Below, in pieces: positions 32,879 through 44,600 of a DNA stretch of 64,000 nucleotides; the first letter of the stretch is position 1; each line of letters begins with the position of its first letter. The translations under genes and the position numbers were made by a program. The notes under the pieces were generated by a model. The model worked only from the letters and a program-made list of their open reading frames with translations. It did not search any database and was not told where the DNA came from. The stretch comes from Polymyxa betae (Eukaryota > Endomyxa > Phytomyxea > Plasmodiophorida > Plasmodiophoridae), in assembly GCA_003693705.1 (NCBI GenBank), contig RBZT01000499.1, positions 339,526 through 403,525 of the forward strand, in the 5' to 3' direction.

Positions 32879-34632
32879 ATGGCATTTGTCTTTACAGCGG
32901 TTATAGTCTTCACATCTGTTGTATCATGGGCAGCCCCAATCCAGCGAATTACCATTGGTACGTCCACGAACACTTTAGTAGATCAAGACGGAAGAACTCG
33001 GTTCTTTCATGGTATCAATGCGGTGTATAAAGGCCCACCTTACATTCCCATTATCGATTCGTATGATTTCCGATCGTTTGAGGCTGCAATCATTTACAAG
33101 TTTCAGGTTTGATTCGCAGCGAAGCTTATCATATCGTGATTTTGAACTAATGCGTTCTTGGGGATTGAACCTGATTCGACTGGTGATTTCCTAAATAGAA
33201 ACCTGGTTCGATAGTTGCTCACGAGAATATAGGGAGTGATGTGGCCAGGTGTTGAGCCAGATCGTGGACTCTATAACAATACCTACTTAGATCACGTTTC
33301 TGATATCATCAGCACGGCTGCCAGCTATGATATCTTCACAATTGTCGACTTCCATCAGGTCGTAACCATCAGGGTGAAGTTAACGATCTGATTCGTCTGC
33401 AGGACGTTTTGAGCCAGTGGCGAAGGCGCGCGCCTTCTTGGGCTGTTGATACGCTGTCGAATTTCCCACGTCCGCTGCAGTGGAAACCATTCAACCTGGA
33501 TGTCAATGGATTTCCTAATCCTGATGATTGCAGAAAACATGATTGGGGGAACTACTACTTCACATTCGCTGCTTCAGGTTTGCTGCTGATGAAATCTATG
33601 TAGGCAATCCTTGGTGAAACCTTCTAGAGGCCTTCCAGAGCCTATACGATAACGTTGATGGCAGAGCAGATGCTTTAGCAAGATATTGGGCCCAGCTCGC
33701 TGAAACCTTTAAGGGTATGGATTCCATTATTGGAATGCATCTATTCAACGAGCCGTTCGCTGGTGATATCTTTCGTCATCCATTCTTATTGATTCCTGGT
33801 CTTGCAACTCGATATAATTTACAGCCGTTATACGATCGGCTGGCTAAAGCCATTTACGAAGTCGACCCGAATCGCAATGTGATTTTTCAGCCAGTAACCT
33901 GGGCTAAATCAGGCGTTGGATCCAGCTGGTTTAGTCACGTCCCTGGTGGTAATCAACATAGAAATACTTCAATATTAGCATTTCATTATTGTATGTTTGA
34001 TCGCCGTTTCTACGATCGTCGCTGACGTTGAACAGATAATCCACCTAATATAGGTGATATCCATCGGTACATTAAAGATAAAGTAGATTTGGCTGCAAGC
34101 ATGGGAGTGCCTACTATTTTAACTGAGACCTGGTTAGACAAAAATCTGCCTGCAGTTGCTGATCTATTAGATTCCCATTTAGTTTCATGTACTGTGATTG
34201 CAGGCGCGATGATATCAGTAGATGACATTGCATTTAGATGCTTGTTCGGAGTATAAAACATTCGGAGGTTATGATGTTGATGGAGTTTGCACAGGCTGCA
34301 TACCAGGTCCGTTTACAACGAATGGAACCGTGGACGAGGATATCGTCAATATTGTCGCGCGAACATATGCACTAGCTGTATCAGGAAGGGCGCTTGTCAA
34401 TCAGTTCTTCTCTTCGAATTCATCTTTTGTTCTGGAATTTGAACCCAATACTGCAATATCTGCCCCAACAATTGTATACGTGCCATTCTCGAGACATTAC
34501 AAGAATGGTCATAACATTGTTCTGACCCCAGCAGAAGCAAAGTATGAAATATTCTCCGATCATATTGAAGTTAGCATTAAGAATGATACCACGATATCGT
34601 CAACTGTTAGATTGGAGATTCATTCACTTTAG
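32879..34632 (+). CDS. Endoglycoceramidase (GH5 family), secreted
   Basis: Cleaves the glucose-ceramide bond of glycosphingolipids. ATG at 32879 gives a signal peptide (MAFVFTAVIVFTSVVSWA). Exons join through 45-60 nt introns: RFFHGINAVYKGPPYIPIID, FDSQRSLSYRDFELMRSWGL, GVMWPGVEPDRGLYNNTYLD, FTIVDFHQDVLSQW. The acid/base Glu is in MHLFNEPFAGDIF. A 45-nt intron (GTATGT...GAACAG) restores FHYYNPPNIGDIHRYI. The nucleophile Glu is in PTILTETWLD. The C-terminal beta-sandwich ends about 34632. Order and spacing match Rhodococcus and cnidarian enzymes. Full domain present, so likely active. Confidence 0.85.
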
Positions 34633-35152
34633 ATTAAATTATCAATCGTCATTCCATTGCGATGGCATGTATTTGTTCCTGTTTGCTTTGACCTTTCCAA
34701 ATCTTTAAAATTCTGGAACTTGGAACCATGACGTCTGCGATATTGGCAGATTCAGGCTCCAACCCCATAAAATTGATGCTGAAATTGTAAACAATCCATT
34801 AGTCCAAGTGGTACCTTGCCAAGATATTCTGCCACAGTAATTCTAGCACATATTTCTTGCTAGGCGAACAGCACTCTCTTGCCCGATATTCAAGATTGCT
34901 CAATCTCAACATGATGGTAAAGAATCATGCCGCGAGTCTTGGTCTTGGCAGCGTCCAAATGTAAAAACGAATTTTTTCATGAGAATATTTTCGTCATTCT
35001 TCAGCTGATCTCGTTAACCATTGTGATGGCCATTATATTGACTAGCCATGATTGCGAATTTTATTGTGATATCATTTTCAAGTGAAGATATTATTGCTAC
35101 TTATTCCAGGGCGATCGCAAGTACTTACTCTTTATTAAAAGTTCCGACGACA
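34633..35152. other. Intergenic, no gene seen
   Basis: About 520 bp after the endoglycoceramidase. Stops in all frames at short intervals; AT-rich. An upstream in-frame Met at 35048 exists but the region reads poorly. Confidence 0.35.
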
Positions 35153-35760
35153 ATGACGACGTGTAATTATTGCTCTAAGACGTTGATGGGCAATTGGTTG
35201 GAAGACCGATTAGCACCAAGCAAAGTGCTCTCTGAGATTCATACCCGACCATTGGATAAAGAGTTCAAAGTAAATCGCATCAAAAGATTTCTCATCCCAA
35301 CTACAAAGGGAACCATTGCTGATTTCGGCAAGGTGCAAATATGCGGACCTGCATTATTGAGGCTGATTAAAAGCATTTAGAACGATTGGAATACCACGAA
35401 CAAGTCGTCGTTGGTCTGGCACAAACCGATCTCGGCACCCAAACATGAGGAAGTCAAGATGATTCGCTTGAAGACGTTCAGTCCAGAGCAATCTACAAGA
35501 CAATGTTCAGGGCCAACTTATGGATTTGGAGCTGTACTTCCGCGTCATGCGCCAAGCCAGTTCGAAAGGTATCACGAATCAAGCCAGAGTCTCGACGGCT
35601 TCTCATGTTAGCTTTACAGAGCGCTCGAATCTATCTCTCATGCCGCACATCGTGGCGCTCATAACGATGAGCAGAGATTCGAGCCAGAGCCAATCGATCC
35701 TGATTTGGCCGCAGGGATTTCCAACGAATTAATCGAAGCCAGAGAAAGGAAAGCTTATGA
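35153..35760 (+). CDS. Possible ciliary CFAP107-like protein
   Basis: Starts MTTCNYCSKTLMGNWLEDRL. The phrase LMGNWLEDR followed by a basic TRPLDKEFKVNRIKRF resembles the VLIGNWxEER signature of CFAP107/C1orf158, a microtubule inner protein of motile cilia. An intron (GTGCAA...CATTTAG) joins FGK to NDWNTTNKSSLVWHKPIS; later SGPTYGFG. Later exon boundaries are unclear and the end is approximate. The call rests on one short motif. Confidence 0.3.
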
Positions 35761-35956
35761 AAAGGTTTAGTTACTAGTCGATATCTACAAATGAATCAAC
35801 TTTACAGATACACTTGAATGAAGCGGCGGCAGCGACCTCACTTCCAGGAATCGGAGCCCATCGAAGCTGTCGGCAACGCTGATTCCGATTGTCTTTGAAG
35901 CCTTCATCATAATGAGCGTTCAAGACACGATTATCGGCCTAATAAGCTTTTGCAGA

Positions 35957-36213
35957 ATAAAGCATGTCCAGTGTAGCACTTTACTATGAGCCAGTAGTAA
36001 GATAGTGTCCTCCATGTGATCACGTTACATTTCCACCTGAACCCATCCATCATTTTTATAGCATCTGGTCGTCTCAGGCGTCTTACTAAAGCATGTCTTG
36101 TCTAACATTGCACTATGAGTCGATGAGCCAGTAATAAGATGGAGTCCTCCATGTTATTACGTTACATTTCCACCTGAGCCCATCCCATCATTCTGATAGC
36201 ATCTGGTCGTCTC
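35957..36213. repeat. Tandem duplication of about 130 bp
   Basis: Unit 1 (about 35957-36088) and unit 2 (about 36089-36213) both run AAAGCATGTC ... GAGCCAGTA.TAAGAT ... TCCTCCATGT ... ACGTTACATTTCCACCTGA ... CATCTGGTCGTCTCAG. They differ by scattered substitutions and short indels. It lies directly upstream of the nuclease ATG at 36239 and so is in its promoter/5' leader. Confidence 0.75.
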
Positions 36214-36238
36214 AGAGACGACGAACAGGATCGGGACC

Positions 36239-37145
36239 ATGTCGCAGCCAGACCATCGCTCCCGGTTTGATGTCCTCGATAGTCCTGTAATCTTTGTGAT
36301 CTTGATCGCGCTGTTAGCTTGGGCTTTGACGACGAGCCCAAGCGATGATCTTCCTGCTACAATTCTGGACCATGGAGTCTACCGGCTTCAATATGATTGT
36401 CAAAATAGAACAGCATTGAGATTCTATTACTCATTGACAACTGATACTGGCAATGCAAAACGACCTCGAGCTTTCAAACTCGACCCGACAATTGCCCCAT
36501 CATGCCAACAGTTTACAACGATGTCATATGCGAGAGTGCACACAGAGTATGATCGTGGCCATTTGGTCCCTTCAAACCACATGGACGAATCTGATGAGAC
36601 TATTCTGAGAGCCAATTATATGACGAATATTGTTCCTCAGGTACAGATGAATTTCATGGTGTCCCTACAGTTGTTGAACAACGAGTATTGAAGTACGCCA
36701 GGTGCAACTTTTGAACAGAGGGATCTGGGCTGAAACCGAGACCATCTTGGAATGTTATCGAGATATCTATCCTCTTGATGTATATGGCGGTGTCGTTTAT
36801 ACTGATGATACAAGTCATGATCATTTCGTCATGACGCATGGCATCAGAACTCCGGGTGATACAATTTGTTAGAAGTGGAATTAACGACATGACTGATACC
36901 CAACCTGTTTAGCTTATTTCTGGAAAGTGGTCGTTGCTCATCCATTGAACACTAGTTCGATTTTGCTGGCGTGGATGATCCCAAATCAACCAGAACTTGG
37001 TCCATTGAAGGATTATCTGGTCAGCGTATCCGATATCGAATCGAAATTAACTGATCGTCTGGGACCCATACCGATTGATTTCAATATGAAATACTTCAAA
37101 CCGAGCAGAAATTGGGAAATTCCTCGATATTGTGATAAAAGTTAG
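36239..37145 (+). CDS. DNA/RNA non-specific endonuclease (EndoG/NUC1 superfamily), membrane-anchored or secreted
   Basis: ATG at 36239; an N-terminal hydrophobic segment (VIFVILIALLAWALTT) is a signal anchor rather than a mitochondrial presequence. Catalytic DRGH motif: YDRGHLVPSNHMD. NYMTNIVPQ is followed by a 72-nt intron to VQLLNRGIWAETE, the Asn/Arg metal region. Then GGVVYTDD and, after an intron (GTGATA...TGTTTAG), AYFWKVVVAHP. Ends PRYCDKS. The usual beta-beta-alpha metal fold appears complete. Probably acts in the secretory pathway or outside the cell. Confidence 0.85.
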
Positions 37146-37382
37146 TTTCTTGAAATGGCAACAGCGAATCAAATCTTCCAGCAATCTGAATTTTGGTCGA
37201 ACACGCTTTTGAAGGTACAGTTTTTAGCTTGTAAGATCGATTCTGTTAAAAAGTGTCTCTAGCTGGCATTGCTGGCAGTTTATATGTAGAGAGGTTAGGA
37301 CAGGTATCAGAACTATTGGTACCTTTGTAGCACATTCGCGTGCCTCCCACATTACGCTTCCTTTTGGGAAAATCGGGCAGCG

Positions 37383-38411
37383 ATGGGAAATAATTACTAT
37401 GCCATATTGCACGTTTCCAGGACAGCCAACGATGTTGCTCTGAAACAGGGCTTCCGTAAGCAAGCACTAATATGGTAATCAGGCAGAACCTGGTTATAAG
37501 CTCATTCTGACGGCGAATCGCTTAGGCACCCTGATCGCAACAGTCAAGACCCTGTTAACGCCAGAATCAGATTCGACGACATTTGTGAAGCATTTTCGGT
37601 CTTGATTAACCGTTAGTAGACTATAGGCGCGCTTGATTCATTGCTAAGTTTGTGATTCTAACTAGAATCATCACGAGCAATCTATGACTTTTATGGAGAA
37701 GAGGTGTTAAAGCGTGGTTTACCTGATGGTCAGGGTGGCTATCAAGACAAATGGGTCAAGACCCAATCGAACGAAGAATTATTCCTGAACTTTTTCGGTT
37801 CCGACAACCCGTTCATGGTCGACGGAAAGCTTACTGGCCAAACTATCCCGTTACGAACGCCTGCACCAGTTGAGCCGATCAAATCTGTAATCTATGCCAC
37901 CTATGAGGAAGTCTATGCAGGAGTGACACGACTAGTTACACTGTCACATCAAGATTACGATAGCGACCATAAACAGTTGATTGACAAGGAGACCACATTT
38001 AAAGTTCCGATCGGCAAAGGAGTCGCTCATGGCACTCGAATTGTATTCGAAGGCGCTGGAAATCAGCACCATGATCAATCCGGCGACGTCGAATTCGAAA
38101 TCCGCATGGCTCCCCACCCGATATATCGCCGCGAGGGCTACGATCTGATCGTCTCCAGAGATCTGTTCGTCACCGAGGCTCTAAGCGGGGGTGTCGTTCG
38201 CGTCCCAACTTTAGACGACCGGGTTCTCAGTGTTCCTATCAGCAAAGTGATTGTACCCGGCGAACGAATTAGAATCCCGGGCGAAGGCCTACGCCGACCG
38301 GACGGCCAGCCCGGCGACCTTTACGTCGAATTTGCGGTCCGCTATCCCCAAGAAGTCTCCATGCTTCAAAAGCAGGAGCTGAAGCGCCTGCTGCCTATCC
38401 CCAACGCTTAA
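37383..38411 (+). CDS. DnaJ class II co-chaperone, DNAJB13/RSP16-like
   Basis: ATG at 37383: MGNNYYAILHVSRTANDVAL. A 60-nt intron (GTAATC...GCTTAG) falls just before the diagnostic HPD: ALIWHPDRNSQDPV. A second intron joins VLIN to QSSRAIYDFYGEEVLKRGLP. The linker has FLNFFGSDNPF, as in DNAJB13. The C-terminal substrate domain reads TFKVPIGKGVAHGTRIVFEG, PTLDDRVLSVPISKVIVPGE and RIPGEGLRRPDGQPGDLYVE. About 310 residues; no zinc domain. The FFGxxNPF linker and length fit the radial-spoke protein, but other DNAJBs are possible. Confidence 0.82.
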
Positions 38412-38639
38412 TCCAATACAAGAAGACTAATTTGAACGCTAAAGGAATTTTGTTCTAAGATACGGTTTATGTTACATGGATTGGTAGACCCCCCTGTCGG
38501 CTCGGCAATTTGCGAGAGGGGCCAGGCAGAGGTCGCGCCGCCACGTTTAGCCACGTAGAGGTGACCCTATAAGGGTATCGGCCCAACCATCAGTTTATCC
38601 ATTTCCAGATTAAGGGGGCCTCCCTCGTCTGCCTCTTTC

Positions 38640-40711
38640 ATGAATAGGCGGTTCATTCTGCCTTTCAAATCGCTACGGGAATCTCGCGTGGAATCCGGCG
38701 CCCTCGACAGCGCCACTTTGGATAGAGATGGGATTGGAGACCGGCTTGGCTTTCAGGTACGAAAAGACATCCGGTTGCTGATTGCGAAGAGTGGTGATCG
38801 CGACGAATCTGTCTACTTCTCAGATGTCGTGACCAAAGTAACATTTCTCTTGGCTTTTCCAATAGACATTGAAAGATAGACGATAGATCAATAGTTGGGG
38901 GCGTGAGCAATCTCGCGTCTTGATGGTCACAGATAAGGCCATATATAACATTAAGCCGGCCGCAGAATATACGAAATTCCAGAGACGAATTGCCTTGGAA
39001 AGTATTGTTGCCGTCACAACTTCGGAACGATCCTCGAATGAGTTCGTTCTTCATGTGCCGGACGAATACGATTACAGATTCAAAACTCTGAATCGAGATG
39101 GAATTGTAGGCTGCATCGCTTTTCAGCATCGGAAGCTAACGCAGAAGAAACTGCCCATAAAAGTCATCCAGACGGCTGGTTAGTTGCATGAGTTTAAAAG
39201 ACAAACAACATTCTAAACCATTATTAAGATTTGAAAGGCGAGACGATGACGAAACGTTTGGCCAGGCGACTTGGTCGAATGGAGATCATGCGGCGTAAGA
39301 AACTGCTGATCGATGGCGAATGTGAATCAGATCGCGAAGAAAGCAACGATTTCCACATTGAATCGATGGCGATGGCTTCTTGCAAGGAGAAGCTCTGTCT
39401 GGACGATTTCGATCTCCTTAAAGTCGTTGGCAGAGGCTCATTCGGCAAGGTATCAAATCGTGGAGTGTTTGGGTTGTTCTAAGTAAACTCGTTCGTAGGT
39501 CATGCTGGTCCGCGAGAAAGCGACAAATAAGATCTATGCGATGAAGATCTTGAAGAAATCCGCTGTGATTGCTCGGAACCAGGTCGAACATACGAAATCT
39601 GAGCGCAAGATCCTGCAGAATATATCGCATCCGTTTCTGATGGCGTTGCGATATGCGTTCCAGACAAAGGAGAAGCTGTATTTCGTGCTTGATTATTATA
39701 AAGGCGGAGAACTCTTCTTCCACTTAAAACATCGAAGGAGATTCTCAGAGGAGGTGCTCTAAACTGTTATTACCTGCCTCTTTGTAAGCTAATGTTCCCT
39801 TCAGATTTCGAGGTTCTTTATCGCTCAAGTCGGTTTAGCCATTGGTCATCTTCACAAATATCAGATCGTTTATCGCGATCTGAAACCAGAGAACATCCTG
39901 ATGGACGGTAATACCGCACTATAGGTTCGTTTTGCAGCTGCTGAGATGTTCTCCAGAATGCGGGTATCTGTGCCTTACAGATTTCGGTTTATCCAGAGAG
40001 TTTGAAGTTGAAGATAAAGTAATATGGTCAGATCCATTCGCAATGAGCCCATCGGACTAACATTATTAAGGCACACACATTTGCAGGAACACCTGAATAT
40101 TTGTCTCCTGAAGTGGTTTCAGGCTGTGGTCATGGAAAAGCAGTTGACTGGTTAGTCGAATACTTGCTTTAATTAATCATGTAAATTAAGAGTTTCTCAA
40201 TAGGTGGAGTTTGGGTATCCTTCTGTATGAATTGACAGTTGGCATTCCTCCATTCTACTCCCAGAACTTGCATGAAATGTACCAGGTGATACGCCTTAAC
40301 TTCGACTCTGTTCTCCTAATATTGAACATTCAGAGAATACAAAGCGCTCCTTTGAAGTTCCCTCCGTTCGTGTCGGAAGATTGCAAGGATTTGATTACAC
40401 GTTTGCTTAATCGTAATCCGGACCAGCGTCTCGGTGCCGATGAGGGCGATTTTGAAGACATCAAAGCACACCCGTTCTTCAGGAGCATTAACTGGGAGAA
40501 GATGTTACTGAAACAGATCCCTCCTCCATATGTTCCTGTTGTCAACTGTGGCGACAGCGACACGAGCAATTTCGATTCCCAATTTACGAGCGAACCGGCC
40601 ATTGACTCGTTCGTGCCGGAATCTGCCATCCCTGCTGGCAGTCATGGGTTCGATCAATTCACATACGTCGGTGGCCGATCTAATCCACTCAATCCATATA
40701 TTATTAACTAA
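38640..40711 (+). CDS. AGC-family Ser/Thr kinase with N-terminal myosin-TH1-like domain
   Basis: N-terminal exons: VYFSDVVTK spliced (acceptor ACGATAG) to [20 protein letters not shown], then [20 protein letters not shown] and [13 protein letters not shown]. This pattern is that of myosin-I TH1/PH-like domains. The kinase follows over short introns: [10 protein letters not shown] (Gly loop), IYAMKILKK (VAIK Lys), [13 protein letters not shown] (HRD), [10 protein letters not shown] (DFG), [13 protein letters not shown] (activation-loop Thr), [20 protein letters not shown]. The C-tail has a turn-motif-like TSEPAID and a hydrophobic motif [10 protein letters not shown]. Overall closest to AKT/S6K/SGK-type kinases. 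Confidence 0.85.
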
Positions 40712-40753
40712 CTAGGCCCTATAAACCAATAGAGCTGGATCGGGTCATCAAGG

Positions 40754-41635
40754 TCACTCATTGCTTTGAAAGTTCAGGGAGGCGGCAGCGAGCTTCAGCG
40801 CCTTTAGTCGTCGGATATTCTTCACACGGAAGAAGAAGATCTGCTGGAGTCGTTTGCGGACCGAATCCTTGGCTTGCCCGAATGAACCGAATTTAACATG
40901 CATCTGAAGCCATCTCCATCGTTGTTGGGGATCTCTAGGTAGTGGAACATGAGCCGAGATGTCGGTCGCGTTCTTCATGGTTTGCATCCACATCTTCTGC
41001 GTCGCTATCAGCTTCTCCTGCTCGTTGATGATCCGATCGATCTTGCGAATATGAGCTAGATCTACAGTCGTATAGCCGGCACTCGCCATCTGAGTCAGCC
41101 AGGCGCTCTGTACATCGACGGCGTCCTGGACGAAATCGACAACAGCACGGCCGGCGACCGAATCTTCGGAGACCAATCGTACGACATCCTGTAATGAATC
41201 CTGCAGGCCCAGATCGAGCTCATTATGGACGGAGAGTTCCTCGAACATATCGGCGCTCTGCTGCAGTAATTTCTGCAGATTCGATACGATCTGCGCCGAT
41301 CTCGTCTTGATCGCCTCACAGCCCGATACGTATTTCGGCAATAGTGTCGGCTTCGATCGACTCGTTCGTTGCGTCCTCTGCCCGTCGTCATCACCGATAG
41401 AGATCGAGCTGGCCCGCTTCGATAATGTTGAAAGTCGGCTGAAACTCGCCCCAGGACCTGTCGTCTGCGATTCCTTCCTCAGCGAATCACGTGTCACGAA
41501 ACTTCCATATTTCAATCGTGCTCGTGGGTCGGCACGTCTCTGTATTAAAGGCGGTTCCCGAAGCAGATCGGCCGTTGTTGGGCGATGAGCAGGAGGAGCC
41601 TTGCTGAACGAAGTATTCGCAGCCGACGACGCCAT
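40754..41635 (-). CDS. Unrecognised helical protein
   Basis: Intronless frame; start at MASSAANTSFSKAPPAHRP (another Met lies five codons upstream). Residues 1-105 are basic and Ser/Thr/Pro-rich, likely disordered. From SGCEAIKTRSAQIVSNLQKL onward it is helical (RIINEQEKLIATQKMWMQTM), ending in a basic tail (VRKRLQQIFFFRVKNIRRLK). It converges on the AGC kinase with about 40 bp between stop codons. No family recognised. Confidence 0.6.
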   Translation of the reverse strand: MASSAANTSFSKAPPAHRPTTADLLREPPLIQRRADPRARLKYGSFVTRDSLRKESQTTGPGASFSRLSTLSKRASSISIGDDDGQRTQRTSRSKPTLLPKYVSGCEAIKTRSAQIVSNLQKLLQQSADMFEELSVHNELDLGLQDSLQDVVRLVSEDSVAGRAVVDFVQDAVDVQSAWLTQMASAGYTTVDLAHIRKIDRIINEQEKLIATQKMWMQTMKNATDISAHVPLPRDPQQRWRWLQMHVKFGSFGQAKDSVRKRLQQIFFFRVKNIRRLKALKLAAASLNFQSNE

Positions 41636-41677
41636 CGCACAAACGTACACGCAATCGATCGAATTGATTTATCGGAT

Positions 41678-44600
41678 CTAGACCAGATGTCGTTCATGTT
41701 TGTTGTTGGAGGTGGCGATCTCCTTCGGCGACCAGCACGGCCACGTCCCGACGCTGTATTTGGCCATGATGAATGCGGCGATCATGACCGTGGTGGAGAT
41801 CAATCCGATGGCCACGACCTCGAATGCCCCCGGTAATAACATCTGCCTCTGAGTCGTCTTCTGACGTGCAGATCGCATCTCGCGCATCTCAACAGGATCG
41901 TCCGTCAGATGCCGCAACGTCACGATGAAGGTCCGCAGCTGCCGGGGCCCGATCGTCACCGATCCCTCGTCCGGCGCCGACAGCAGTTTCCGCTGTCCTG
42001 CCGCTTTTTCAAGGGCGATATCCGAGATGAACACGCCTTCTTCGTCTAAATAGTACGATGGGGGGTCAGTACGACCCCGGATCGACATGGGACCGACCTG
42101 CGTTCTGTCGATCCTGTCGTAGATCGGAGGCGGTCAGATCCGCCAGGTTGATGGGCACGACCAGGCCGGACGCCGCGAACGCCAGCGCCCCGGGCGGGGT
42201 CCGGTACATGGGCGCCGACATGCCATCGGCGTCCGGGAACTCTGTGTGCACGGGTTTAGGGGCAGGCCGGGACGCGCGATTCCAGTACGACCCGACCATG
42301 GACAGCAGACAGGGTGGCCTCACGAATATGTTGGAACTGGGCGTTGTTCTCTGTTGATGAACAGCACAGTGCTGTTAGATCGATTGTGATGATGTTGTGG
42401 TCATTGACATTCTCGAATCTAATCACTATATCATCTGTATAACGATCACGTGCTTGGATGGATAGTAGATGGAGATCATCAGCGAGAACGGGATCAAACA
42501 TCTGCAGATCACGTTACATCACGGCATCTCGACGTAACATAACCATGGTCGTACCTTGACAGGGACCAGGACAGCAGGCCACTGTACAGGTGTGTTGGAT
42601 CTCGGATACATTACAATAGGCGGTGTATCAATGTCTATCTGAAGTCGGCGATATGATGTCATCTGATCGCTGATCGATTCCATTAATAATCTCATTGTTA
42701 TTGGCACTGTGCTATGATCGATCACGGCCTGATTCAGACCACGACCATCATCCTGTAACAGACTTCGATGTATCATAAACTCCAGCACGCCCTGATCATC
42801 GTGCGTCACGATACAGTAACATAAGAGTGCAGGTCCGTTACCGATTGCGGTGACGTTACCCCGGATGTATGCCCGGTCAGTACCGTCAGCTGCACCTGAT
42901 CATCACGTATTCTACCACCGCTTACAGCCGGATAATAATTCGATGGAGTCGGGTCCTGCGGACGCCGCCGCCTCCGCACGAAATCCACCCCGTTCGTGGA
43001 ATAGAACTCGTCGGCGCTCTTGATCGACGTCCGGAATCGCGTCACAATCTCGCGATTATCACCGGCCGTTACGTCCATATTAAGTCCAATATCAGACCGA
43101 TCACTTAATACATCAACCTGCTCTAACACATCACTACACGTTGTCAAACGTGGTTGCACAAAACGGCAAAAAAGCGGCTCGGTGAAATGGAAACGTTGAA
43201 AATCGTTACCTGGACGGCGTACTGACCCAGGTGGATGGTGGCCCGGGACATGACGGTGCCATGTATGACCCGTATGATGGGTTCGGCATTGATGAGATCC
43301 GAGACAGGTTCAGGTCCATGATCAGGTCGGAATATGTAGGCGCCACTCTCATGTGTTGTGTATTGACGGAATTCATGGAACAGGGAGATCGTAACGTCAG
43401 ACTCGCGATTCGTTACAGATGTGATCAGACCTGGGCACCCATCATGTTACTGATTATGTTACAACTACGGGGGTTGGGGCATGCTGCGTTTACCGGTCTC
43501 GCAAGACAGCTGCACTTCCACGAGACCGTTACGGAGCCGCAGCAGCTGCTGCGTTTCCGGATCGTCTCGCAGTTGTCTGAACTTGACCTGATCGGTATCG
43601 TGATTAACGATCTCTAATGTTACTATACTGTCAGTGATAGCGTTACAGGGCATATACGGATATGTTACCAGCATGGGAGACAACATGAACTGGAACGATT
43701 TCGGCCAGATCGTCATACTGGTCGTGTTCATAGACATGAAACATAAATACGGAGATGGAGACTGGATCGAGTTCGGCCATGAAACATAACTCATATGTGG
43801 ATGGTAACGATCCCGGGTCAGTCCACTCAGCCCATGTAGCGTGTATTTGGGCCCGCTTGATTACGTTACGATACTGGTCACGGACTGAAACAAAAGCCGT
43901 CGATACCGAACTACAGATGAGTTCAGTCCGCGACCAGGCCACGGAATTCAGCACGGTCACTGCATGTAACCCGGTAGGTAACGTAGCACCATTGTCACGT
44001 TCCATGCGCCACTGCCCGTCTGTCCAGCCCACCATCAATCAGTATTCGTTACACAATGGCGATTCCGTTATGCTACCGAATTGGTCCGGTAACGCCATCA
44101 GCTCCGTCGTCAAGTGTTCAACCACAGTCATGGCGGTATCGTATGCACCAGTCATACGTTCCATGTAGTCCTGTACGACGTGATCCCGGGCAGTCCCCGT
44201 AACAGCATCATGATGCAGGAACAGGGCCGCATCACGTCGTGCTTCTACAAGTCCATCATAGAGCGGGTCGGTAACATTAGGCGCCAGGCGGGCGCGGGCC
44301 AGTACGGTCAGCAAATCCGCGGCACGGAGTGTGGACGATACACGACGCAGGATACGTTTCAGCTGGGGCCGGGTCGTGTAGAACCCCTATCAACGGCAGT
44401 AACGTTAACTGACTGGGTTAACGATACCGGTTGTTACGTGACGTACGGTCCAGAAACTGTCGGCGTTGTCCGCGTACGGGAAGAAGTCACCGGACAACGT
44501 TACGAAGGTGGCGTTACAGCGCGCGACGGCCTCGAAGTAGTCGGACAATGTCGAGTATTGGATACGGACACCGTACTGGTCCGTGTGGGAGTTGATGTGA

